This document shows positions 32,616-41,890 of a stretch of 64,000 bases of DNA, in pieces. A program made the translations under genes and the position numbers. Location: positions 61,132-125,131 of the forward strand of contig NZ_JAHQCX010000007.1 in assembly GCF_019042245.1 (NCBI RefSeq), read 5' to 3'. Under the pieces are notes generated by a model. That model was given only the letters and a program-made list of their open reading frames with translations. It did no database searches and was not told where the DNA came from. The first letter of the stretch is position 1. The number at the start of each line of letters is the position of its first letter. Origin of the DNA: Diplocloster modestus. Lineage in GTDB: Bacteria > Bacillota > Clostridia > Lachnospirales > Lachnospiraceae.

Positions 32616-34253
32616 ATGTATAAAATATTATTCGTAGATGATGACCCGCTGATCCTGCGCAGACTCCATCAGATTCTGGACTGGTCCTCCATGGGCTTTA
32701 AGATCCTGTCGGATGCCGCCGACGGGCTGGCTGCACTGGAAATTATGAAAAATGAAGTTCCGGATGTGATGATCTGTGATATTAATATGCCCAATATGGA
32801 TGGCCTGCAGCTGGCACAACAGGTACGGGACACTCATCCGAACGTCCAGTGTGTGATGCTGACCGTGAATGACAGCTTCGGCTGCGCCCAGCAGGCGCTG
32901 AATATCGGCGTGTACCATTATCTTCTGAAACCTATCGAACCCAAAAAACTGGAAACTCTGATGCTAAAAGTGCTGGACCAGCTCAATTCATCCAGGCAGC
33001 AGGACCAGTATGTCTCTCATCTGTACAGCAAAGCTATGGTCAGCGAAAAGATGATCCGGGACAAATTCCTGAACTGGGTCGTGTCCGGCCGGCAGCCCTT
33101 AAGCGAGCAGCAATTGATCGATAAGTTCCGCTTTTACCAGCTTCCCATCGATGCCAGAGAATTCGAGATCATATCGCTCCACATCAACGCGTTTGAAAAA
33201 CATCTGCTGGATGAGACGGATATCGACGATCTGCTGGGCACTGTTGCCAAATGTGTGGAGGATACTCTCTGTGATTATCAGAACTGTGTGGTGTTCAGTG
33301 ATTCTTTTTATCATCTGAATATTCTTCTGGGCTCCAATCCGCGGGACTTAAGTTTCTCTCAGAACGTCCGTCTGATCTGTCAGAGTCTCCGGGAAGGGCT
33401 GCTGTTTAATCTGAACCTGCCGGTTACGATATTCTACAGCAGGCGCTATCAGGGGTACCAGAACATCTACCGCTGTTACTATGACACCAAATTTTTGTCA
33501 AAGTATACCCAGGCGGTCATGGATATGGGGATCATTTCTTTTGATGATTATATGCACGCGTCTATGAGGAATCCGATTGATTTTGACAGCATCCGCTCCT
33601 GCGTGCTCAAACAGCTTCGCACCGGTAATGCCGGGGATCTGGCTGCTTATGTTGAACAGACGTTTATGGGGCAGGGGATACATACGAAATCGCTGCCTTC
33701 CGGTATTCATCAGGCTTTTACTATGGATTTTGAAAGTTTTAACATGCTGCGGATCGATTTTATCATGACTGGTATGATGTTTTTACAGGAAAATAAGACT
33801 GCTCTGGCAGATGTCTTTGATAAATACTATGACCCCCTGACTGAGGTCATGGACCGGGATCAACCGGCGGACTGTATCGAATTTATCTGTGATTTTTACC
33901 GCCAGATACTGGTTTTTGTCCGCGCCGGCAAAGTTACCTCCGGTAGAAGGCTGGCTGAAAAGTGTGTGGAATTAATCGAACAGAATATTTCCAATCCGGA
34001 TCTGAATGTCAAATGGCTGGCTTCTCAGCTGTACGTCAATGAAAATTATCTGAGCCGTCAGTTCCATAAGGAGTTCGCGGCCCCTTTGATTAAGTATATT
34101 GGCCAGCAAAAGTTGGAGACCGCTAAGAATTATCTGGACAAAGGATATACGAACCTTCAGCAGGTGGCCCAGATGGTTGGTTTTACGGATCCTCTGTATT
34201 TCAGTAAGTGTTTTAAAAAGCAGTTTGGGGTGGCGCCTTCGAAGTATCGGTAG
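32616..34253 (+). CDS. YesN-type response regulator, AraC DNA-binding domain
   Basis: 545 residues. The receiver domain (1-125) has the acidic pocket VDDDP and phospho-acceptor Asp55 in MICDINMPNMDG. A long middle region of about 300 residues links it to a C-terminal pair of AraC HTHs (about 440-545, LNVKWLASQLYVNENYLSRQF and LQQVAQMVGFTDPLYFSKCF). AGGAGG lies upstream of the ATG. It should activate the neighbouring ABC and glycohydrolase genes when phosphorylated by the adjacent kinase. Confidence 0.93.
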   Translation: MYKILFVDDDPLILRRLHQILDWSSMGFKILSDAADGLAALEIMKNEVPDVMICDINMPNMDGLQLAQQVRDTHPNVQCVMLTVNDSFGCAQQALNIGVYHYLLKPIEPKKLETLMLKVLDQLNSSRQQDQYVSHLYSKAMVSEKMIRDKFLNWVVSGRQPLSEQQLIDKFRFYQLPIDAREFEIISLHINAFEKHLLDETDIDDLLGTVAKCVEDTLCDYQNCVVFSDSFYHLNILLGSNPRDLSFSQNVRLICQSLREGLLFNLNLPVTIFYSRRYQGYQNIYRCYYDTKFLSKYTQAVMDMGIISFDDYMHASMRNPIDFDSIRSCVLKQLRTGNAGDLAAYVEQTFMGQGIHTKSLPSGIHQAFTMDFESFNMLRIDFIMTGMMFLQENKTALADVFDKYYDPLTEVMDRDQPADCIEFICDFYRQILVFVRAGKVTSGRRLAEKCVELIEQNISNPDLNVKWLASQLYVNENYLSRQFHKEFAAPLIKYIGQQKLETAKNYLDKGYTNLQQVAQMVGFTDPLYFSKCFKKQFGVAPSKYR

Positions 34254-34395
34254 GGTCGTTTACCATGGTATTTAAACATGCATACAAGTTGATACACATA
34301 TCATTACCACTTTCAAATCCGCTGTCATCAATCGAGAAATAGAAATCATATCCATCATTTTATAGACTATTATATCTTCTTAATGATATTTTGAA

Positions 34396-34430
34396 AATAC
34401 GGTAGATGATTAGTAACCATCTACCGTATT
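34396..34430. terminator. Terminator hairpin between convergent yesN-like gene and pnp
   Basis: A 13-bp perfect stem (AATACGGTAGATG with CATCTACCGTATT) and 9-nt loop. On the minus strand it is followed by TTCAAAATA, giving a short T-rich tail for pnp. The remaining 260 bp between the genes hold nothing else recognisable. Confidence 0.65.
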
Positions 34431-34561
34431 CTTCGTTCATAAAACTACTTATGAAAACTATTCAGTTGATATACTGCCGCAACACCAATGTTTCATTCAC
34501 CGATATCTAAAACACCTATCACGCGGTTTTCCACGCAACACGCATTACAGCATACCTATCT

Positions 34562-36673
34562 TTATTCCGTTTCCTTATTTTTATATCTATCTACATCTTT
34601 CAAACTAAAACTGATTCTGCCCATCTTGTCTTTCCCAAGGCATGCCACTTCGATCACATCACCCAGAGTCAGAACATCTTCTACCGTCTTTACCCTGTCT
34701 TTTGCCAGCTTAGAGATGTGGACCATACCTTCTTTTCCGGGAGCGAACTCAAGGAATGCGCCAAAATCTTTAATGCTGACCACTTTACCTGTGTAGAGTT
34801 TACCTTCCTCAAAGTCCGTAACAATCGTGTGAATCAGAGCAGAAGCTTTGTCCATGCCCTCTTTTTCTACGCCGCAAATGGACACCAGGCCATCATCATT
34901 GATGTCGATGGATACACCGGTCTGATCGATAATCGCGTTGATCGTCTTACCGCGCTGTCCTACCACATCACCGATCTGGGAAGGATCGATCTGTACCGTG
35001 ATAATCTTAGGCGCATACTTTCCAACTTCTTTTCTGGGCTCTGCAATGACAGGTGTCATGACCTCGTCCAGAATATAAGTTCTCGCTTCTTTGGTCTTTA
35101 CAAATGCCTCTTCGATAATGGAGCGTGTCAGGCCGTGGATCTTGATGTCCATCTGAATCGCCGTGATCCCTTTATGGGTACCGGCTACTTTGAAGTCCAT
35201 GTCGCCGAAGAAATCTTCCAGCCCCTGGATATCCGTCAGCACCAGATAATCGTCATCAGAATCTCCTGTTACCAGACCTACGGAAATACCGGCGACAGCT
35301 CTCTTGATCGGCACTCCGGCTGCCATCAGGGACAGGGAGGAAGCGCACACACTGGCCTGGGAGGTGGAACCGTTGGATTCCATTGTCTCAGATACCGTAC
35401 GGATGGCATAAGGGAACTCTTCTTCGCTGGGAAGTACCGGAACTAAGGCACGTTCTGCCAGCGCGCCGTGTCCGATCTCACGTCTTCCAGGCCCTCTGGA
35501 AGGCTTTGTCTCCCCTACCGAGTAGGACGGGAAGTTGTAGTGGTGCATATATCTCTTACCAGTCTCCGCCTCATCCAGTCCGTCTAATCTCTGGGCTTCG
35601 GATAAGGGAGCTAAGGTGGTTACATTTAAGATCTGGGTCTGTCCACGGGTAAACATACCGGAACCATGCACTCTGGGCAGAAGGTCGATCTCTGCGGCCA
35701 GCGGGCGGATCTGGGTAATCGCACGGCCGTCGGGACGCTTGTGGTCTTTTAAGATCATCTTTCTGACAGTCTTTTTCTGATACTGGTATACGGCTTCGCC
35801 GATCAGAGGCAGCCAGTCCGGATGTTCCTCTTCGAAGGCTTCCGCCAGCTTATCTTCAATCTCTCTGATATTTCCTTCTCTGACCTGTTTTACATCGCTG
35901 AATACAGCTGCTTCCATCTGCTCCGGAGTCACGATCGCTCTGATCGCTTCATTCAGTTCTTCCGGAATCGCGCAGCTCTCATAGCCGTGTTTTTCCTTAC
36001 CGAACTCTTCAACGATTTTCTCAATAAATGTGATTACCTGGACGTTTACTTCATGGGCTTTGTAGATGGCCTCGATCATGATATCTTCCGACACTTCATT
36101 GGCGCCGGCTTCGATCATAATCACTTTCTCCTTCGTGGACGCCACGGTCAGAGCCATGTCGGATGCGGCCTTCTGCTCCGCGGTCGGGTTGACCACCAAT
36201 TCGCCGTTTACCAGGCCGATCTGCGTACCGGAAATCGGTCCGTCAAAAGGAATATCGGAAATCGAGGTTGCTATGGAAGCTCCGATCATTGCGATGATCT
36301 CAGGACTGCAGTCCTGATCAACGGACATAACCAGATTGTTTAAGGTCACATCATTGCGGTAATCCTTCGGGAACAACGGACGCATGGGACGGTCAATTAC
36401 ACGGGACGTCAGAATCGCATGCTCGCTAGCCTTTCCCTCTCTTTTGTTGAAGCCTCCGGGAATCTTCCCTACTGCGTATAATTTCTCTTCATATTCTACG
36501 CTCAGCGGGAAGAAGTCTATCCCATCTCTGGGCTTATCGGATGCGGTGGCCGTACACAGCACGGTCGTATCCCCATAGTGCATAAAAGCCGCACCATTTG
36601 CCTGCGCCGCTACTCTTCCGATATCAACGGACATCGTTCTGCCGGCCAGTTCCATTGTGAAAGTCTTGTACAT
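34562..36673 (-). CDS. pnp: Polynucleotide phosphorylase
   Basis: 703 residues. It is the 3'-5' phosphorolytic exoribonuclease of mRNA decay. Two RNase PH domains (about 10-230 and 310-540) flank an all-helical linker. The second contains the catalytic signature region GDMDFKVAGTHKGITAIQMDIK. KH (VGQRGKTINAIIDQTG, about 560-615) and S1 (LYTGKVVSIKDFGAFLEF, about 625-695) domains follow. The length is normal. It lies downstream of rpsO in the same direction, the common bacterial order. Confidence 0.97.
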   Translation of the reverse strand: MYKTFTMELAGRTMSVDIGRVAAQANGAAFMHYGDTTVLCTATASDKPRDGIDFFPLSVEYEEKLYAVGKIPGGFNKREGKASEHAILTSRVIDRPMRPLFPKDYRNDVTLNNLVMSVDQDCSPEIIAMIGASIATSISDIPFDGPISGTQIGLVNGELVVNPTAEQKAASDMALTVASTKEKVIMIEAGANEVSEDIMIEAIYKAHEVNVQVITFIEKIVEEFGKEKHGYESCAIPEELNEAIRAIVTPEQMEAAVFSDVKQVREGNIREIEDKLAEAFEEEHPDWLPLIGEAVYQYQKKTVRKMILKDHKRPDGRAITQIRPLAAEIDLLPRVHGSGMFTRGQTQILNVTTLAPLSEAQRLDGLDEAETGKRYMHHYNFPSYSVGETKPSRGPGRREIGHGALAERALVPVLPSEEEFPYAIRTVSETMESNGSTSQASVCASSLSLMAAGVPIKRAVAGISVGLVTGDSDDDYLVLTDIQGLEDFFGDMDFKVAGTHKGITAIQMDIKIHGLTRSIIEEAFVKTKEARTYILDEVMTPVIAEPRKEVGKYAPKIITVQIDPSQIGDVVGQRGKTINAIIDQTGVSIDINDDGLVSICGVEKEGMDKASALIHTIVTDFEEGKLYTGKVVSIKDFGAFLEFAPGKEGMVHISKLAKDRVKTVEDVLTLGDVIEVACLGKDKMGRISFSLKDVDRYKNKETE

Positions 36674-36881
36674 ATTTCCTAATCTCCTTTAAACTTGTTA
36701 TATTCAGAAAGCGGGAGATTCCGAAACTACTGAAAAATCCACCCGCCGCGGCACGGATATTCTTTTCAGTGGTCTCGGCTCTTACTGCCCGCAATCCATC
36801 ACTGGTTAACTACTGCATCGCACAGGTTTCGGCTGCTGTCGGTTTCAGGCTGTATTCTGTAAAATTCTGTACGATAAAATG

Positions 36882-36902
36882 GGGCGGTTACGAGAACCGC
36901 CC
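36882..36902 (-). terminator. Intrinsic terminator after rpsO
   Basis: GGGCGGTT and AACCGCCC pair around a 5-nt loop and are followed on the minus strand by CATTTTATC. It lies 10 bp after the rpsO stop, so pnp probably relies on read-through or on its own promoter in the 208 bp before it. Confidence 0.75.
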
Positions 36903-36912
36903 TCAAAGTTTC

Positions 36913-37179
36913 TTACTTTCTAAGTCCTAAACGCTCAATCAGAGTACGGTATCTTTCAATATCCATGTCTTTCAGATAAGAAAGCAAGCCTCTTCTCTGA
37001 CCAACCATTTTGAGAAGACCTCTTCTGGAATGATGATCCTTCGGGTGCTCCTGTAAATGCTCGGTTAACTCCTGAATCCTCGCGGTCAGGATGGCTACCT
37101 GTACTTCCGGTGAACCGGTGTCGCCTGGTGTTCTTGCATAGTCGGCAATAATTGCCTGTTTCTTTTCTTTCGAAATCAT
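36913..37179 (-). CDS. rpsO: 30S ribosomal protein S15
   Basis: 88 residues, the universal length. It has [18 protein letters not shown] and [20 protein letters not shown], the 16S rRNA-binding helices. It assembles early on the central domain of 16S rRNA. CAGGAGG lies before the ATG and a near-consensus promoter about 95 bp upstream. Autogenous control through its leader is known in other bacteria, but I see no specific structure here. Confidence 0.98.
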   Translation of the reverse strand: MISKEKKQAIIADYARTPGDTGSPEVQVAILTARIQELTEHLQEHPKDHHSRRGLLKMVGQRRGLLSYLKDMDIERYRTLIERLGLRK

Positions 37180-37271
37180 TGTTCTTCCTCCTGTTATTTT
37201 AACCGCCTGATACTAAGAAAAAGGTCGGAGTGTCCAATTTCCGAATACCGGCTGATTTCTCATACTCGGAT

Positions 37272-37300
37272 AGTATATCATATCTTTCCCATATCCGCAA
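37272..37300 (-). promoter_or_regulatory. rpsO promoter
   Basis: Minus strand TTGCGG (37295-37300), a 17-bp spacer and TATACT (37272-37277). The -10 matches 5/6 and the -35 matches the TTG core. It is well placed for the rpsO transcript. Confidence 0.6.
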
Positions 37301-37323
37301 GCTTAAAATAAAGCCGAATCCCT

Positions 37324-37438
37324 AATTGGGGACATGTCCATTCCAGTTTGGGACATGTCCATTTTGCCCGATACTTATTCACTTAATAAAATGATCGAAA
37401 TGGACATGTCCCAAACTGGAATGGACATGTCCCCAATT
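37324..37438. repeat. Perfect 41-bp inverted repeat built from GGACATGTCC units
   Basis: Left arm 37324-37364 and right arm 37398-37438 are exactly complementary; each contains two GGACATGTCC palindromes joined by a CCAGTTTGG-type spacer. The 33-bp loop is AT-rich. It lies between rpsO and the exporter gene and may also terminate the latter. It is the largest member of the dispersed palindrome family. Confidence 0.85.
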
Positions 37439-37446
37439 GTCAATCG

Positions 37447-38229
37447 TCAGCAAAACTTTACAAAATTATAAACATTAATTCCAATAATCACCATCATCAG
37501 CATCACAAACAAAACCTTCTCCGCCCGCTCCGATACCACCCGGTGCGCCTTGCTTCCCAGCAATCCCCCAAGCACGCCGCCAATTACCATCACGGCCAGA
37601 AATACTCCGGGCACTTCCGGAACATTTCCTCCAGTCAGCGTGTGCAGAAGGCTCGTCGCCTGTGAGAACATAATCATATACAGCGAATTCACCGCCGCCG
37701 TCTTTACGGACATGGAAAAGAAATAATAGAGCACTACCAGATTAATCGGCCCGCCGCCGATTCCGAGAAATGAGGACAGTACCCCCAGCACCAGTCCGAT
37801 CCCCAGACATACCGCCGTATTCCTGACATGCAGAGTCCGGATCCGGGTACTGCACAATGTATAAATCAAAGTCCCCACTGTCAGAACGATCAGCACCATC
37901 GCCTGGATAGCCCCAACCTGGTTCTGATCCCCGAAAAAGCCAATCACATATTGAAACCCGCTCTTTCCGATGATCCCTCCAGCTGCCGCTCCCACAGCCA
38001 GCGGTGTGGATGTTTTCCAGTCGATCTTCCCGCTTCCCTGCCGCATCTGCCGGAATACAGATACCACGCTCATGGACAGGACCGTACAGCCCGACAGGAA
38101 GCTGATGGCGGCAACTCCCATAATATCTGCTGCATCCAGCACCGGCTTAATGATCACTCCGCCGCCGATCCCGCAGATCGCTCCCACGACCGACGACAGA
38201 AAACTGATGAAAAATATAAGTATTTCCAT
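37447..38229 (-). CDS. TauE/SafE-family anion (sulfite) exporter
   Basis: 260 residues with about eight membrane helices. It has the two glycine-rich repeats of the family, GAICGIGGGVIIKPVL at the N-terminus and LSSFLGIGGGPINLVVLYY in the second half. TauE/SafE proteins export sulfite, sulfoacetate or other small anions. It ends a gene run with a sulfatase, its maturase and a sulfonate-type ABC importer, so export of sulfate or sulfite released from an imported compound is likely. GAAGGAAGA precedes the ATG. The substrate is inferred from context only. Confidence 0.85.
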   Translation of the reverse strand: MEILIFFISFLSSVVGAICGIGGGVIIKPVLDAADIMGVAAISFLSGCTVLSMSVVSVFRQMRQGSGKIDWKTSTPLAVGAAAGGIIGKSGFQYVIGFFGDQNQVGAIQAMVLIVLTVGTLIYTLCSTRIRTLHVRNTAVCLGIGLVLGVLSSFLGIGGGPINLVVLYYFFSMSVKTAAVNSLYMIMFSQATSLLHTLTGGNVPEVPGVFLAVMVIGGVLGGLLGSKAHRVVSERAEKVLFVMLMMVIIGINVYNFVKFC

Positions 38230-38244
38230 AGATTCTTCCTTCTT

Positions 38245-39363
38245 TTATCCGGCTGTTATATGCGATGCGATTTCCATCAATCCTGGCAGCGCATGTGCAA
38301 AGAACATTTTATAACTCTCACAAAAATAATTCCCACCATATTTTCCGGACGGCAGAAGCAGCCGGTTTCGTTTGCAGCCGCCGCGGCAGATCCGGAAATA
38401 ACCACACGCAGCGCATAATTTCTGCGCTTCCTGAGATTCTTTTACAAATCCTAACACACGGCGGTGTTCTTCGATTTCTTCAAAAGAGCATTCCTTAAGA
38501 TTCCCAAGCTTAAAGGCACTCATGGCGTAAAAATCACAGGGATAGACGGTCCCGTCCGCCTCGATCACATTCTGCCTCCCGCATACACCGTTCATATCGC
38601 AACACTCCGCCGGGTTTCCAAGCAGCAATGCCAGGTAATTCTCAAACTGGCGGATATAGGGCTGCTCCCCCCTCAACACATCGGCGTACCACAGATCGAA
38701 CAGCCGGATCAGGAACCCGCCGTACTCTGCCGGACTCAGGGAGTATTCTTCCATTCCCTTTTCCCTGCCAAAAGGGTCCAGACAGGGAATGAATTGAAGA
38801 TACTGGAATTGTTCCCGTTTAAAGAACTGATAGATCCGTCTGACTAAGACCGCACTGTCTCTGGTCACCACGGTGAGAATGTTAAATGGCACTCCATAAC
38901 GCCTGCACAGCCGGATCGTATCCATGACGCCGTCGAAGGTTTCCCGCCCCTGCTGTGTCTTTCGATACCGGTCGTGCAATTCTCTGGTACCGTCCAGGGA
39001 TATCCCCACCAAAAATCCTTTTTCAGCCAGGAATGGAAACCACTCCCTATCCAGCCGGTAGCCATTCGTCTGTATCGTATTGTGAATAACTAGATTTCTG
39101 GTGTTATACTGTTCCTGAAGCCTAACCGCGTCCCGATAAAAATCCAGGCCCGCCAGTGTCGGTTCACCTCCCTGATAGCCGATCACACATTCGTCCTGCG
39201 CATAGTCCATGGCCTTTTTCATGATCTGCTCCAGGGTGTCCATCTTCATAAGACGTTCGCTCCCCGGATCTCTGGCTTGATAAAGCTCCCTGTAAAAACA
39301 GTATTCACATCGCAGGTTACAACTGCCGGAGGCCGGTTTTATCAACAAGTTCAGAGCTGGCAT
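38245..39363 (-). CDS. Anaerobic sulfatase-maturating enzyme (radical SAM, SPASM)
   Basis: 372 residues from ATG 39363 (GGAGGGAGAG upstream). The radical SAM cluster motif CNLRCEYC (Cys15, 19, 22) is followed by the glycyl-radical-like GGEPTLAG region. C-terminal SPASM cysteines (CDMNGVCG, PCDFY, CAACGYFRICRGGC) bind two auxiliary Fe-S clusters. Such anSMEs convert the active-site Cys or Ser of sulfatases into formylglycine without oxygen. The target is surely the Cys-type sulfatase 60 bp upstream. Its leader (39370-39405) looks like a decayed copy of the leader-element family. Confidence 0.93.
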   Translation of the reverse strand: MPALNLLIKPASGSCNLRCEYCFYRELYQARDPGSERLMKMDTLEQIMKKAMDYAQDECVIGYQGGEPTLAGLDFYRDAVRLQEQYNTRNLVIHNTIQTNGYRLDREWFPFLAEKGFLVGISLDGTRELHDRYRKTQQGRETFDGVMDTIRLCRRYGVPFNILTVVTRDSAVLVRRIYQFFKREQFQYLQFIPCLDPFGREKGMEEYSLSPAEYGGFLIRLFDLWYADVLRGEQPYIRQFENYLALLLGNPAECCDMNGVCGRQNVIEADGTVYPCDFYAMSAFKLGNLKECSFEEIEEHRRVLGFVKESQEAQKLCAACGYFRICRGGCKRNRLLLPSGKYGGNYFCESYKMFFAHALPGLMEIASHITAG

Positions 39364-39422
39364 TTTCTCTCCCTCCATCCAGTGAATTTCCCGTTTTATC
39401 GCTATGAACACTTCGTGTCCTG

Positions 39423-41042
39423 CTACAGATAATTCCTCATGCCCTTTTGGATCAGATCCTGATAGAATCTCTCCCCGATCCTGCCATCCCTGTCATAGAC
39501 CCCATAGTAGGGAGCCAGATCCCAGGACATCCCGCCTGACACATCCTTTTCCAGACCGGTGCAGGGGATCGTCGGATTCGCCGTCTTGATTCTTGTGGTC
39601 CGGACCAGCCAGCAGTAGAGCTTATATCTGAGTTCCTGCACCACTTCCTGGTACGCAGGATCAAAATACAGATTTTGTAATTCATAAGGATCATTTTCCA
39701 TATCAAAGAGTTCTCCGAAGTCTTCTCCCTGGAATTCCGGAAGATATTGGGTCAGCTTATACCGTTTTGTATGAATCGTTTTCGTATTCGGGTTCTCCGT
39801 AACCGCGATATCCCGGATACTGGTGTCATCGCGAAGTACCGGTACCACGCTTTTCCCATCCGCCCAGTCCGGACGCTTAAGCCCTGCCAGCTCGCACACC
39901 GTAGGCAGAATATCGATGGATTCCACCAGAGCATCCCGCACCTCGCCCGCCTTCATTTTTCCTTTCCAGGAAAAGATCATGGGTATCCTGGTGACACAGC
40001 CAAAGCCGATCCCAGGTGCTTTCTCGATCATTCCGTGTTCCCCTGCAAACTCACCGTGATCTGTCGTGTAGACGATGATTGTATCTTCCCTGATTCCCAA
40101 TTCATCCAGTTTATCCAGTACCTGGCCCATGGCGTCATCCATCTGGGAAACACAGGCATAGTAGCCTCTTAGCACGCGCTTTCTCGCCTCATCGAAATCC
40201 CGGGGTTCGAACAGCATCCAGTCTCCGTTTTTTTGGAAATTCTCCTGGGTGGACCGGGCCGCTGCCGACCGGTCATGCATGTCATTTCCCGCGTTTGGCG
40301 GCAGTTCCAGATCCACGCCCTCGTACAAATCCCAGAATTCTTTGCACGGCGCATAGGTTTGATGCGGCCTGGGAACGGTCATCCAGTAACAGAAGGGTTT
40401 CTCCTCTTTTACACACTCCTCAATAAATTGATTGGTACACTTGGCCGTCCAGGCCTCCATGGAATGCTCCTTCGGTATCCTGGAAAATCGGGAATCCACG
40501 CACTGTCCTTTCCTGTGCTCATTTTGCTGAAACCATTCCTGCAGGATCTTGTCATCCCGCTTCTCATATAACCCATGTTCGGCCAGATAGACCGAGTAGT
40601 CATCACCCTTTAATCCCTGGCAGCCCTCTTCCATCCTGCGGTTCCAGGGTCTGACCGGATGCTCGAAGCCGTATCCGTCTCCCACGTAATCACAGGCGTC
40701 CGACACCCAGCCGGCCGGCGTATGTAATTTTCCCGCCGCTCCGGTCCGGTAGCCCTGCTCTCTGAAATATTCAAAAATATTCGGCAGGTGTTCCGGTTTT
40801 TCCCCCATCAGTCCGTAGTAACCAATGTTGTGGGCGTACTGCCCGCTTAACATGCACATCCTGGACGGGGTGCAGATGGGGTTCTGCGTAAATGCATGAT
40901 CTATTTTGATACCGTCTCCGGCCAAACGGTCCAGATTCGGCGTGATTACCTGTTTATTGCCGTAACAACCCAAGGCCCTGGCGCTGTGCTGGTCGCTGTG
41001 CAGAATCAGGACATTCGGCATACGTTGTTTTTCGTTCTTCAC
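39423..41042 (-). CDS. Cys-type sulfatase
   Basis: 539 residues from a GTG at 41042 with GGAGG five bases upstream. It is an alkaline-phosphatase-fold sulfatase: metal ligands in HSDQH (about 15-19), formylglycine motif CTPSR (57-61), and YTTDHGEFAGEHG further on. There is no signal peptide, so the enzyme is cytoplasmic and acts on an imported sulfate ester. The neighbouring anSME, ABC importer and exporter form a complete import-hydrolyse-export unit. A GNRA-capped hairpin (CTGTATTC GAGA GGATGCAG) lies just before the ribosome-binding site. The sulfate ester is not identified. Confidence 0.92.
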   Translation of the reverse strand: MKNEKQRMPNVLILHSDQHSARALGCYGNKQVITPNLDRLAGDGIKIDHAFTQNPICTPSRMCMLSGQYAHNIGYYGLMGEKPEHLPNIFEYFREQGYRTGAAGKLHTPAGWVSDACDYVGDGYGFEHPVRPWNRRMEEGCQGLKGDDYSVYLAEHGLYEKRDDKILQEWFQQNEHRKGQCVDSRFSRIPKEHSMEAWTAKCTNQFIEECVKEEKPFCYWMTVPRPHQTYAPCKEFWDLYEGVDLELPPNAGNDMHDRSAAARSTQENFQKNGDWMLFEPRDFDEARKRVLRGYYACVSQMDDAMGQVLDKLDELGIREDTIIVYTTDHGEFAGEHGMIEKAPGIGFGCVTRIPMIFSWKGKMKAGEVRDALVESIDILPTVCELAGLKRPDWADGKSVVPVLRDDTSIRDIAVTENPNTKTIHTKRYKLTQYLPEFQGEDFGELFDMENDPYELQNLYFDPAYQEVVQELRYKLYCWLVRTTRIKTANPTIPCTGLEKDVSGGMSWDLAPYYGVYDRDGRIGERFYQDLIQKGMRNYL

Positions 41043-41135
41043 ATTTACCTCCTACTGCATCCTCTCGAATACAGATTCTATATACTTCCCTGCCACCATT
41101 TAACCGATAAGCATGCGGCTTAGCATCCTGTATGT

Positions 41136-41879
41136 TTACCACCACTTGATCAGATCGGTTACCTGATTTCTTAATCTTACAAATTCTTCACTGGCAATAT
41201 CCCGGGGCCTCGGCAGCGGGTTATCCAGGAAGGTTTTAACCGTCGTCGGCTTATTCGTCAGAATCAGAATCTTACGCCCCAGATAGACGGCTTCCTCAAT
41301 ATTATGCGTGATAAACATTACGGTAGTTCCGGTCGCTTCCCAGAGCTTGATCAGCTCGTCTTCCAACTTGTACCTCAATTCGATGTCCAGCTGGGCATAA
41401 GGTTCATCCATCAGCAGCAGATTCGGCTTCGTGGCAAATGCCCTGGCAATCGATACCCTCTGCAGCATACTGGCCGAGAGTTGTCTGGGAAAAAATTTAC
41501 GATACGGAGTCAGGCCTACGATCTCCATGAATTCCTCCACCCGCTCCTTTTTCTCCTGTTCACCGACCTTTTTGATGTCCAGGCCGAACCGTATATTCTC
41601 TTCCACAGTCAGCCACGGCATCGTAGAATTCTCCTGAAAAATATAGGATACATTATGTTTCTTCAGATCCACCGGTTCGTCATCGATCAGGATCTGGCCT
41701 GAGGTGATCTGATACAGGTTCGTCAGGCTGTTTAGGAAGGTGGTCTTCCCGCATCCGGTGGGCCCTACCACACACAGCAGCTCGCCTGCCTCCACCTCAA
41801 AGTTCATATTATCCAATACAAGGAGATCTCCGAATTTCTTCGTTAAATTTACCGCCTTTATATTCGCTCCACGACTCAT
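41136..41879 (-). CDS. ABC transporter ATPase (SsuB/TauB/NrtD type), first of two
   Basis: 247 residues. Walker A GPTGCGKTTFL (about 38-48), a diverged signature region (RQLSASMLQRVSIARAF, where LSGGQ reads LSASM) and Walker B LLLMDEP are present. The signature change could weaken ATP hydrolysis at one site, as in heteromeric ABC pairs. It lies next to a second ATPase (41891) and two permeases, suggesting a heterodimer of ATPases for one importer. GGAGGAGAGCAA precedes the ATG. Confidence 0.88.
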   Translation of the reverse strand: MSRGANIKAVNLTKKFGDLLVLDNMNFEVEAGELLCVVGPTGCGKTTFLNSLTNLYQITSGQILIDDEPVDLKKHNVSYIFQENSTMPWLTVEENIRFGLDIKKVGEQEKKERVEEFMEIVGLTPYRKFFPRQLSASMLQRVSIARAFATKPNLLLMDEPYAQLDIELRYKLEDELIKLWEATGTTVMFITHNIEEAVYLGRKILILTNKPTTVKTFLDNPLPRPRDIASEEFVRLRNQVTDLIKWW

Positions 41880-41890
41880 TTGCTCTCCTC

